DNA of 64,000 nt from DAIQNV01 sp038748775 (GTDB lineage Bacteria; Planctomycetota; Phycisphaerae; Phycisphaerales; UBA1924), in assembly GCA_038748775.1 (NCBI GenBank), contig JBCDIT010000015.1, positions 1 to 64,000 on the forward strand, in the 5' to 3' direction. A program made the position numbers and the translations under genes. Shown piece after piece: positions 24,890-32,118 of this stretch (the first letter of the stretch is position 1; every line of letters begins with the position of its first letter). The notes beneath the pieces are model-generated. The model was given only the letters and a program-made list of their open reading frames with translations, did not search any database and had not been told where the DNA came from.

Positions 24890-26206
24890 TCAGGAACTCT
24901 CCCCGACCGTCAGCGGAGTCGCCTTCATCCGCTCCGCCGCCATCTTCTCCCACCCCGAGCCCAGTTCGCCTTCCGGGTCGGGCGGGACGATGTCGACCTT
25001 CTTGTCGCCCAGCTTCGCATCGCCCGAGCGCACCTTGTCCTGGAAGGTCTTGCACTCAGCGAGGAGCCTCTCGAGGATCTCGGTCTCGGGCACCGTCGCG
25101 ACGCGTTCGCCTTGGACGTAGATGATGCCCTTGCGGTCGCCGGCGAAGACCGCGACGTCGGCGCCCTCCGCCTCACCCGGCCCGTTCACGACGCAGCCCA
25201 TCACGGCGACCTTCATCGGGACTTCGATGTCGTCGGCGAGCATCTTGCGGACGTCTTGGGTCAGCGAGAACAGATCGACCTGGATCCGCCCGCACGTCGG
25301 GCACGCGATCAGTTCGGCGCCCTTGCGTTCACGCATGCCAAGCGACCACAGGAGTTCCAACCCGTCTTCGACTTCGTAGACCGGGTCGCTCGCGTAGCTG
25401 ATGCGGATCGTGTCGCCGATCCCGTTGGCGAGCAGCGCCCCGAGGGCCGCGACCGAGCGGATGCAGCCGGTCTCCTTGGGGCCGGCGTGCGTGACGCCCA
25501 AGTGCAATGGGTGGGGGAACCGCTTGGCGATCTCGGTGTACGCGTCGACGACAAGCGTCGCGTCCATGCTCTTGGCGCTGATCGTGATATCGAAGAAGTC
25601 GCGCTCGTAGAAAATGTCGAGGTATTCTTCGAGCTTCGCGATCATGATGCTGAGCAAATAACCGTGCTTGTGCTCACCGAAGACGGCGCCCAGTTCCCTC
25701 GCCCGGGCTTGCTTGTCCTTCCGCTCGATGATCGAGCCCTCGTTCACCCCCACGCGGATCGGCAGCTTGCGCTCCTTGCACGCGTCGATCACCTGTTCGA
25801 CTTGGGCCCGGTCGTTGATGTTGCCCGGGTTGAGCCGGATTTTTTGCACGCCCGCATCCACGGCCTCAAGCGCCCGCGTGAAGTGGAAATTCACGTCGGC
25901 GACGATCGGCACCGAGGTTTGGTTCAAGATCTCCGGAAGCGCCTCGGTGTCCTTCTTCTCGGGCACGGCCACCCGGACCACGTCGGCCCCGGCCGCGTGC
26001 AGCTTGTGGATTTCCGCGACGCACCTATCGATGTCGTACGTGTAGCCGGCCGTCATGGTTTGGACGGATACGGGTGCTGGCGTCGTCGCCCCGGCTGGTT
26101 GGCCGGCGCCGAGCGCGTGGTCGCTCGGAAGCCCGCCCCCGATGAGGACCCGCCCTGTTCTGTCATCGCCTACGGAGATCGCCCTGCTGACGCGTCGGTC
26201 TTGCAT
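24890..26206 (-). CDS. ispG: 4-hydroxy-3-methylbut-2-enyl-diphosphate synthase (GcpE)
   Basis: IspG reductively opens methylerythritol cyclodiphosphate in the non-mevalonate isoprenoid pathway using a 4Fe-4S cluster. ATG 26206 is chosen because the open frame further upstream is the shadow of the M28 peptidase gene. The 438-aa product has the TIM-barrel part (M-T-A-G-Y-T-Y-D-I-D-R-C-V-A-E-I, R-L-N-P-G-N-I) and cluster ligands C302 and C305 (A-C-P-T-C-G-R), C338 (G-C-V-V-N-G-P-G-E) and E345. Between the usual I-G-G and P-V-S-V-Q there is an extra stretch of about 20 residues (25-45, L-P-S-D-H-A-L-G-A-G), which is unusual. It lies 40 bases after the M28 gene. Confidence 0.96.
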   Translation of the reverse strand: MQDRRVSRAISVGDDRTGRVLIGGGLPSDHALGAGQPAGATTPAPVSVQTMTAGYTYDIDRCVAEIHKLHAAGADVVRVAVPEKKDTEALPEILNQTSVPIVADVNFHFTRALEAVDAGVQKIRLNPGNINDRAQVEQVIDACKERKLPIRVGVNEGSIIERKDKQARARELGAVFGEHKHGYLLSIMIAKLEEYLDIFYERDFFDITISAKSMDATLVVDAYTEIAKRFPHPLHLGVTHAGPKETGCIRSVAALGALLANGIGDTIRISYASDPVYEVEDGLELLWSLGMRERKGAELIACPTCGRIQVDLFSLTQDVRKMLADDIEVPMKVAVMGCVVNGPGEAEGADVAVFAGDRKGIIYVQGERVATVPETEILERLLAECKTFQDKVRSGDAKLGDKKVDIVPPDPEGELGSGWEKMAAERMKATPLTVGESS

Positions 26207-26246
26207 AGTCAACCGTACGCTTCGGGAGGGCGACCGGTGCGGATGC

Positions 26247-27230
26247 TCATTCTTCTCCGTCGGTCGACCCCGCTGGGCCGGCCATCCGGTGCACCGCCCC
26301 GACAACCGCCCTGACCACCTTCGCGAACCGCGCCTCGTCGATCGTCTCGGGAGTGTCGGTCGCCTGGTGGTAGTGGGGGTTCCGGAAATTCGACGTGTCG
26401 GTGAGCATGAAGGCCGGAACGCCGATTTCCCAAAACGGCGCGTGGTCGCTCCGGGCCATGTGGGGCACCGGCGCCGGGAGGAAGGCCGTGTCGAAGACTT
26501 TGAGGTCGGGCTCGGTGGCCAGCATGCCTTGCGCGAACGGCGCAATGAACGGGCGATGCGCCGCGTACCCAACGACCGCGATGAAGTCACCGACCGTCGG
26601 AGGCTCGAAGATCCCGGGGATGGGGCGGATCGGGCTCCTTTGGGTGTCGGGTTCGTCGGTGAAGTACCCGAGCATCTCGAGGCTCACCATCCCGATGATC
26701 TGCTCCTCACCCGCTTCGATCGCCGGTTTGGCGATCTCTTGGGCGTAGGCCCGAGCCCCGATAAGGCCGATTTCCTCTGCCGTGTAGAACATCACACGCA
26801 CCGTTCGGTCCATCGGGCGGCCCGTCAGCGCTCTCGCAACCTCCATCGCCGCGACGGTGCCGGTTCCGTTGTCGTCGGCGCCGGGGCTGCCATCGACCGC
26901 GTCGTAGTGAGCGCCGATGATGATCACCTCGTTGGGCGTCTTCGTGCCCTCGATATCGATCCAGAGGTTGTTGCCCCGGATCGGCTCGCTCGCGTTTCGA
27001 TTGATCAGGGGCCAGACCACCGCTTGGGTGTGCACCTTGTGCCCGAGAGCCCGGAGCCAGCCTTCGATGAGGCCCTCGGCTTTCGCGATGCCCTCGGCAT
27101 CCTGCTCGTCGCCGAGCACCGCACGGTCCGCCGGGAGTGAGCGGAGCAGGCTCATCAAGCGCTCGGCGGTGATCGACTCCGCCGGCGAGGGCTGCGCGAG
27201 CACGACGGTCGAGAGCAGCGCGACAATCAT
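26247..27230 (-). CDS. M28-family zinc aminopeptidase, exported
   Basis: A 327-aa product with a short signal (M-I-V-A-L-L-S-T-V-V-L-A-Q). The M28 di-zinc ligands are in order: His in G-A-H-Y-D-A, bridging Asp in G-A-D-D-N-G-T-G-T, the catalytic Glu-Glu in Y-T-A-E-E-I-G, the acidic residue in S-L-E-M-L-G-Y, and His in P-H-Y-H-Q-A-T-D. It presumably removes N-terminal residues from peptides in the periplasm. It starts four bases after the stop of the zinc-ribbon membrane protein and precedes ispG on the same strand, so a three-gene transcript is likely. Confidence 0.92.
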   Translation of the reverse strand: MIVALLSTVVLAQPSPAESITAERLMSLLRSLPADRAVLGDEQDAEGIAKAEGLIEGWLRALGHKVHTQAVVWPLINRNASEPIRGNNLWIDIEGTKTPNEVIIIGAHYDAVDGSPGADDNGTGTVAAMEVARALTGRPMDRTVRVMFYTAEEIGLIGARAYAQEIAKPAIEAGEEQIIGMVSLEMLGYFTDEPDTQRSPIRPIPGIFEPPTVGDFIAVVGYAAHRPFIAPFAQGMLATEPDLKVFDTAFLPAPVPHMARSDHAPFWEIGVPAFMLTDTSNFRNPHYHQATDTPETIDEARFAKVVRAVVGAVHRMAGPAGSTDGEE

Positions 27231-27234
27231 GGAG

Positions 27235-27999
27235 TCAGCGTACGTCCGGAGGCGAATTCGCGAACCGGCACCGGCGCAGCCCTCGCCAGGCGAACATTTC
27301 GAAGAGCAAGAGCCCCGCCACCATCGCGACGGCCCCGGCGATCGCGAACTTGTGGGACGCTCGATAGCTGATGCCGATCCAGTCCAGGCTGTCGTACGCG
27401 AGCGCCGCCGTCGCGAGCAGAGGGCCTCCCAGCATGACGCCGGTGACCCATCCTGCGGCGCCGTGGGCCACGATCGCGGACGAGTATCCCTTTCCGAACC
27501 GCCACCGTCGCTGCCAAGCGATGATCCGCAAACCGATCGCCTCGATCACGGAGAGCAGCGGAATCAGCAACGACACCACAGACGTGATGATCGCGATCCC
27601 GATCAGCGCCGAGCCGCGGAGGCCCCCAAAGCCATCGAACCAGATCGACCACACCGTGACGCGCCCCCGGAGGACGTCCGGACCGAGGGCGACGAGAGCA
27701 CACAGGAACGCCACCCCGCTGGCGACCAAGGTGTGCGCCAGCAGCAGGTGCCGCGTCGAGCCGGGGGAGAGCACGCTGAGGAGTTGTCCTGGTGAGGTCA
27801 GAACGCCGACCCAACTCGCGACGTACGACTCAACGGATGGCCTTTGCTGCCAAGGGCTTCCGACGCGCACCCGTCCAAGGCTGTCCGCCACCGGGCGGCC
27901 GCACTCCGGGCAGACTTCGCCGTCGGCGGCGTCGTGGGCCAGTTCATACCCGCAGGTTTCACACAAAAAACGTGGTTCTTGGAGCTGCGAACGGGCCAT
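27235..27999 (-). CDS. Zinc-ribbon polytopic membrane protein of unknown function
   Basis: ATG 27999 is the first in-frame ATG that places the conserved start correctly; the frame continues upstream only as a shadow of the GNAT gene. The 254-aa protein starts with a zinc ribbon (F-L-C-E-T-C-G-Y and E-V-C-P-E-C-G-R-P). Four or five membrane helices follow (for example L-V-A-S-G-V-A-F-L-C-A-L-V-A-L and I-G-I-A-I-I-T-S-V-V-S-L-L-I-P-L-L). This N-terminal ribbon plus Yip1-like layout is common in planctomycetes and has no assigned role. It is divergent from the GNAT gene with a 72-base gap and probably leads the M28-ispG transcript. Confidence 0.78.
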   Translation of the reverse strand: MARSQLQEPRFLCETCGYELAHDAADGEVCPECGRPVADSLGRVRVGSPWQQRPSVESYVASWVGVLTSPGQLLSVLSPGSTRHLLLAHTLVASGVAFLCALVALGPDVLRGRVTVWSIWFDGFGGLRGSALIGIAIITSVVSLLIPLLSVIEAIGLRIIAWQRRWRFGKGYSSAIVAHGAAGWVTGVMLGGPLLATAALAYDSLDWIGISYRASHKFAIAGAVAMVAGLLLFEMFAWRGLRRCRFANSPPDVR

Positions 28000-28071
28000 C
28001 CGGTGCGAACATACGCAGAAGCCCCGGTCAGGGCTCACCCCAGGCCGCCAAACAACCGATAATGCAGCCTC

Positions 28072-28596
28072 ATGCTCCAAGTCACACGCATCTCGCCTCA
28101 GGACACCGAGCTCTACGAGCAGGAGTGCGGGTTGCGTGAACGTGTGCTCCTGAAGAGCGCCGGATACACGATCGACCGGTACCGCGCCGACTACCCGTAT
28201 GACGAGACGTGCGAGCACTGGGTCGCCGTGACCGACCATCCCTCCGCAGGGCCAACAGTTCTGGGGTGTGCCCTGCTTCTCCCGGGGCACCCGGACGAAA
28301 AGACCGGCAAGGTGATGCAGGTCGCGGTGAACCGTCAGAGGCAGGGTGAGGGCATCGGGCGTCGCCTGATGATCGCGGTCGAGAGCCGTGCGTTCGGCGA
28401 GTTGGGCCTCGAACTGCTCTTCTGCCACGCACAGGTGACCGCGGTGCCTTTCTACGAACGGCTCGCGTGGGCTTCTGTTGGAGAGAAGTTTGTCGAGGCT
28501 GGGATCGACCATTTCCGAATGGAACTGCGGCGATCCGCGATCGAGGCGGCTTCGGATGCGGTGCCCGACGAGTCTTCGTCGCCGCACGGAGTTTGA
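28072..28596 (+). CDS. GNAT-family N-acetyltransferase
   Basis: A 174-aa single-domain GNAT. The acetyl-CoA binding motif A is V-N-R-Q-R-Q-G-E-G-I-G-R-R-L-M (the Q/R-x-x-G-x-G/A pattern). It is preceded by a beta-strand (K-V-M-Q-V-A-V) and followed by C-H-A-Q-V-T-A-V-P-F-Y-E-R-L, the typical motif B with Y-x-x-L-G/A-W. The acceptor substrate is not predictable. A G-A-T-A-A-T box at 28053-28058 could be part of its promoter in the 72-base divergent gap. Confidence 0.9.
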   Translation: MLQVTRISPQDTELYEQECGLRERVLLKSAGYTIDRYRADYPYDETCEHWVAVTDHPSAGPTVLGCALLLPGHPDEKTGKVMQVAVNRQRQGEGIGRRLMIAVESRAFGELGLELLFCHAQVTAVPFYERLAWASVGEKFVEAGIDHFRMELRRSAIEAASDAVPDESSSPHGV

Positions 28597-28661
28597 TTGG
28601 GTATCTTCGGTGAGTCGGCGCCGGAGTGGCCTCCCTTCCCTGGCGGGTCAACAATCCACCT

Positions 28662-29129
28662 ATGGACCGGGGTGCAACTGGATCACCACTTGAGGCGGGA
28701 GAAGCCGGGCTGCGGGACTTTTTCCGCGCGGCCGGGCTCCGGTGTACCCGCCAGCGCGAGTTGGTCTACCAAGCCCTCGCCGCGACCAAGTCACACCCGA
28801 CCGCCGACGAGTTGTATCTCGCGGTCCGGGTTGATGAGCCGGGCTTGAGCCTCGCCACTGTCTACAACACGCTCGAGGCGTTCACGGCCGCCGGGCTCTG
28901 CCGGCGCTTGCCCAGCCCGAGCGGAACCGGACCGGCCCGCTACGACGCCGATACGTCTCAGCACGCCCATGTCGCGTTGCCCGATGGCCGCGTCGTCGAC
29001 GTTCCGGCCGCTCTCGGCAGCGAACTGCTTAGCAACCTCCCTGCCGACCTGATGGCCAGGGTCGAGGCCGAGCTCGGAGTTGCAATCTCCGACGTCAGCG
29101 TCACGCTGCACGCGGAACCGGCGCATTGA
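28662..29129 (+). CDS. Fur-family transcriptional regulator with reduced metal sites
   Basis: ATG 28662 gives a 155-aa product of ordinary Fur length. The winged-helix DNA-binding domain is clear: G-L-R-C-T-R-Q-R-E-L-V-Y-Q-A-L, H-P-T-A-D-E-L-Y, L-S-L-A-T-V-Y-N-T-L-E-A-F. The dimerisation domain has only T-S-Q-H-A-H-V where classical Fur has H-H-H-D-H-L, and no C-x-x-C; P-D-G-R-V-V-D replaces the C-x-x-C-G segment. It lacks the structural zinc site, so what it senses (peroxide, iron, or nothing by metal) is open. It precedes PilZ and obg on the same strand. Confidence 0.85.
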   Translation: MDRGATGSPLEAGEAGLRDFFRAAGLRCTRQRELVYQALAATKSHPTADELYLAVRVDEPGLSLATVYNTLEAFTAAGLCRRLPSPSGTGPARYDADTSQHAHVALPDGRVVDVPAALGSELLSNLPADLMARVEAELGVAISDVSVTLHAEPAH

Positions 29130-29243
29130 CCGCTCTTTCGGGGTGGTGATCCGAACCGTGTTCTAAGAATCGTGAAACACGGCGTGGCACGGACCAACGC
29201 AGAGCCCGATACGCGAGTCAAACGGTTCGTGAAAGGGCTCCAG

Positions 29244-29639
29244 ATGGACAACGCTGATCGCCGCCGGCATCCCCGCTACGACGTGAATACCGCGTACACC
29301 CCGGCCCTCGTCCGGACGCAGCAGGAGGACGAGTTCACGCGCCAAGCGCACGTGTACGACATCTCCGAAGGCGGCATCCGGCTCGAACTCGACATCGCGA
29401 TCGAGCCCGGGACGCCCATCGCTGTCCAGGTGATGCTGCCTGGGACGCCGATTTCTCCCGAAGACATCGACGGGCCCGGTCGGGCGGTCTTCGCCCTGGG
29501 GAACGTCGTTTGGTGCGACGACAGCGAGCCGGGGCCGGTTTCGGTCGCGATCGCGATCACCCGATTCGCGCGCGATTCTGATTTGGACCGTCTCCGCCGC
29601 CGCCTCGCCTGGTCGAGCTGGGCAACGAAGGCCGCGTAA
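29244..29639 (+). CDS. PilZ-domain protein
   Basis: ATG 29244 has A-A-A-G-G-G six bases upstream; GTG 29172 has no ribosome site. The 131-aa product carries the PilZ cyclic-di-GMP motifs: R-R-R-H-P-R (R-x-x-x-R type) near the start and D-I-S-E-G-G-I-R-L (D/N-x-S-x-x-G) about 35 residues later. It probably binds cyclic di-GMP through these and acts as a stand-alone effector in the cytoplasm. It lies 32 bases before obg. Its target is not visible. Confidence 0.88.
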   Translation: MDNADRRRHPRYDVNTAYTPALVRTQQEDEFTRQAHVYDISEGGIRLELDIAIEPGTPIAVQVMLPGTPISPEDIDGPGRAVFALGNVVWCDDSEPGPVSVAIAITRFARDSDLDRLRRRLAWSSWATKAA

Positions 29640-29671
29640 GCCCGGTTCATCGCGGGGCGTACCATCGCCGC

Positions 29672-30709
29672 GTGTTTGTCGATAACGCTGTAATCAATGT
29701 TCGCGCCGGCAACGGCGGCGATGGGTGCGTCAGCCTGCGCCGAGGTCGGGGTATGCCCAAGGGCGGCCCGGACGGCGGCGACGGTGGGGACGGCGGGAAC
29801 GTCTTCTTCGAGACCGACCAGGGCATCAACACGCTCTACGACTTCCGCGGCGCACACGACTGGCACGCCAAGAACGGAGAGCCCGGGCGAGGCCGCCAGC
29901 AGTTCGGAGCCAAGGGTGACGATCTGGTCATCCGCGTGCCGGCCGGCACGCTGATTTACGACGACGACAGCGACGAGTTGCTCGCCGACCTGGGCCATGA
30001 CGAGAAGCAACAGATTCTCAAAGGCGGCAAGGGCGGTTTCGGCAACGAGCACTACAAAAGCTCAACGAACCAGACGCCCCGGTATGCGCAGCCGGGCGAG
30101 GCGGGGGAGGCTCGGACGCTCCGGCTCGAGCTCAAGCTCATCGCCGACGCAGGGCTGATCGGGAAGCCCAACGCCGGCAAGAGCACGCTGCTCAGCCGGC
30201 TGACCAGGGCCGATCCGAAGATCGGCGCGTACCCGTTTACGACGCTGAGCCCTCAGCTGGGCATCGCGGAGCTCGATCCGGCGCGAAGGCTGGTGCTCGC
30301 CGACATCCCCGGGTTGATCGAGGGCGCCGCCGACGGGGCCGGGCTCGGGCACGAGTTCTTGCGGCACGTCGAGCGCACGCGACTGCTCGTGCACCTGCTC
30401 GACGCGACTCCGTCCGAGTCGGGGTCACCGGCCGAGACGTACCGCGCGATCCGAGCTGAGCTCGGAGCTTACTCCGCGGCGCTCGCCGAGAAACCAGAGG
30501 TCATCGCGCTGAACAAGCTCGACCTGAGGGATGAAGACGAGCGAGAAGAACTCGCGGGGTCGTTGAGGGCCGACCTGAAACTCGGCGCCGACACCCCGGT
30601 CATCGGCATCAGCGGAGCGACCGGGTTCGGTCTGAACGAACTGCTTGAGGTCCTCTGGTCGCGTCTCGAACGTAAGCAGATGACGCCGGCGAAGGGGTGG
30701 GGGCGGTAA
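29672..30709 (+). CDS. obg: Obg/CgtA ribosome-associated GTPase
   Basis: A 345-aa protein starting at GTG 29672. It has the glycine-rich Obg fold (A-G-N-G-G-D-G-C-V-S, G-G-P-D-G-G-D-G-G-D-G-G) at 1-157 and the GTPase domain with G1 G-K-P-N-A-G-K-S, the switch F-T-T-L-S-P-Q, G3 D-I-P-G and G4 N-K-L-D. Obg acts in late 50S ribosome assembly and growth control. The C-terminus is short, without the extra domain of some relatives. It is preceded on the same strand by PilZ and convergent with a lipoprotein gene. Confidence 0.97.
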   Translation: MFVDNAVINVRAGNGGDGCVSLRRGRGMPKGGPDGGDGGDGGNVFFETDQGINTLYDFRGAHDWHAKNGEPGRGRQQFGAKGDDLVIRVPAGTLIYDDDSDELLADLGHDEKQQILKGGKGGFGNEHYKSSTNQTPRYAQPGEAGEARTLRLELKLIADAGLIGKPNAGKSTLLSRLTRADPKIGAYPFTTLSPQLGIAELDPARRLVLADIPGLIEGAADGAGLGHEFLRHVERTRLLVHLLDATPSESGSPAETYRAIRAELGAYSAALAEKPEVIALNKLDLRDEDEREELAGSLRADLKLGADTPVIGISGATGFGLNELLEVLWSRLERKQMTPAKGWGR

Positions 30710-30728
30710 CTGGGCAACCGAGAGAAAT

Positions 30729-31199
30729 TCAGAGGTCTTCGATGACGCTATGGCGTGCGATAAAGCCCGTTTTCGTCAAGCCTTCGATCGTTATCTGAGT
30801 GGGCTCATTCCAAACATTTGGTGCCGAGTAGGGGCTCCAGGCGTGCTCCGGGGGGCCGGCGACCCGCCACCTAAACCACGAGCTTTCGTCATATACCTTT
30901 GGTCCATCCCATACATCACCTGGTTGCCACGATCGAGAGTCCCAAATCTCATCTGGCTGAAGCGTGAACTGGTAGTACGCGACCTCGCAATCCCGAACTT
31001 CGCGTATGCCCCTCTCTTGGATCCGTATCTCGTACCCGACCTGAATTTCAATCGCTGTGTCGGTCTGGTTGAGAACCAAGGTGATCGGGCAGGGTTTCGC
31101 GGGTTGTTTCGCTCGGTGCTTCTCGCGTAGATCGCCGCAACAGCCTGCGATGACGCAGGTGCCGACGAGGACGGCAAGCTTGATCAACCGGACGTTCAT
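30729..31199 (-). CDS. Putative lipoprotein of unknown function
   Basis: ATG 31199 is chosen because G-G-A-A-G-G-C-G lies a few bases upstream; the open frame to 31256 is not convincing. The product is about 156 aa with a lipobox-like ending of its signal (V-L-V-G-T-C-V-I-A-G-C-C). The body is rich in tryptophan and proline (W-D-S-R-S-W-Q-P-G-D-V-W-D-G) and has two further cysteines. It appears beta-rich. Its end is only 19 bases from the obg stop. It may be co-transcribed with the esterase gene upstream. No family recognised. Confidence 0.65.
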   Translation of the reverse strand: MNVRLIKLAVLVGTCVIAGCCGDLREKHRAKQPAKPCPITLVLNQTDTAIEIQVGYEIRIQERGIREVRDCEVAYYQFTLQPDEIWDSRSWQPGDVWDGPKVYDESSWFRWRVAGPPEHAWSPYSAPNVWNEPTQITIEGLTKTGFIARHSVIEDL

Positions 31200-31265
31200 T
31201 GGTCGCCTTCCCATTGGTCGCTTGTCCTTTGACACCGGTGCTACCGGTCGCACCAACGCGAGGTG

Positions 31266-31988
31266 TCAGTCGTCTCGCCTTTGTGCGAGCAGCCACTCCC
31301 AAAACGCATCGTCGTTGTACGTCTGCGTCCAGGAGTCGTGCCCCACGCCCTCGTACATCGTCACTTTCGGGTTCCCGCCCGCGATGCGCACCAGTTCGAT
31401 CGCGTCCAGCGTCTCGCTGGGCCATACGACGCGATCTTCGGTCCCGTGGAACGCCCAGATCGGCGTGTCCTTCAACGCTGAGACGGTCCAGAAGGGCATC
31501 GCCGCGCCGCCGCAGATCGGGGCGATCGCCGCGAATCGCCCCGGGGCCGCGGCACCCACGGCCCATGTTCCGTACCCGCCCATCGAGAGCCCGGTGACGT
31601 ACACGCGGCTCTTGTCGACGCGGTACTCGCGTTCGATATGGTCGAGCAGCCCAAGCAACGCCCAGGGGTTCCAGACCTGATCGGCGGGGCATTGGGGAGC
31701 GACCATGATGTAAGGCAGGTCCGCGCCCTGCGCCGCAAACTTGGGCGGGCCGTGAACCTTCAGGCGATCTAGGTTGTCGCCCCGTTCGCCGGCGCCGTGG
31801 AGGAAGAGAACAAGGGGCCACTCGGTCGACTGGTCTTCGTCATAGTCGTCTGGAGTGTGCGCCAGGTATCGAAGGCTGGTGGTGATTTGTGCCTCACCAG
31901 CCGACAAGGCCGGTTGGCTGTCCGAGCCGGTCAGATCGGCGGTGGTCACGACGCTTGCGATGAGCACGATGGACGCGAGTGTGGGCAT
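31266..31988 (-). CDS. Exported esterase/phospholipase-like alpha/beta hydrolase
   Basis: ATG 31988 starts a signal peptide (M-P-T-L-A-S-I-V-L-I-A-S-V-V-T-T-A). The hydrolase of about 240 aa matches PHB-depolymerase/LpqC-type esterases: oxyanion L-F-L-H-G-A-G-E-R-G, nucleophile elbow T-G-L-S-M-G-G-Y-G-T-W, Asp in F-H-G-T-E-D-R-V-V and catalytic His in G-H-D-S-W-T. Such enzymes hydrolyse esters of polysaccharides or small acyl esters outside the cell. The frame upstream of 31988 has no signal. It lies between the ABC-F gene and a small lipoprotein gene, all on the minus strand. Confidence 0.88.
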   Translation of the reverse strand: MPTLASIVLIASVVTTADLTGSDSQPALSAGEAQITTSLRYLAHTPDDYDEDQSTEWPLVLFLHGAGERGDNLDRLKVHGPPKFAAQGADLPYIMVAPQCPADQVWNPWALLGLLDHIEREYRVDKSRVYVTGLSMGGYGTWAVGAAAPGRFAAIAPICGGAAMPFWTVSALKDTPIWAFHGTEDRVVWPSETLDAIELVRIAGGNPKVTMYEGVGHDSWTQTYNDDAFWEWLLAQRRDD

Positions 31989-32118
31989 GCGACCATCATC
32001 GCACAACAGAGCCGCGTGCGTGAGCACGCGGTCCGGGCGGTCGTGGTCGCTCGCCCTTGGTGTTTACGAGTTTCTCGAGAAACAGGTGCCCGAGCGCAAA
32101 CCCGCGCTCGAAGCTCTG

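Noticed and set aside
26207..26590. N-terminal extension of ispG in the same frame
   Set aside because: It reads Arg/Ser-rich sequence that is the mirror frame of the M28 peptidase gene; IspG similarity begins near ATG 26206.
28000..28587. N-terminal extension of the zinc-ribbon membrane protein
   Set aside because: It overlaps the GNAT gene on the opposite strand, and the natural start is before the zinc ribbon.
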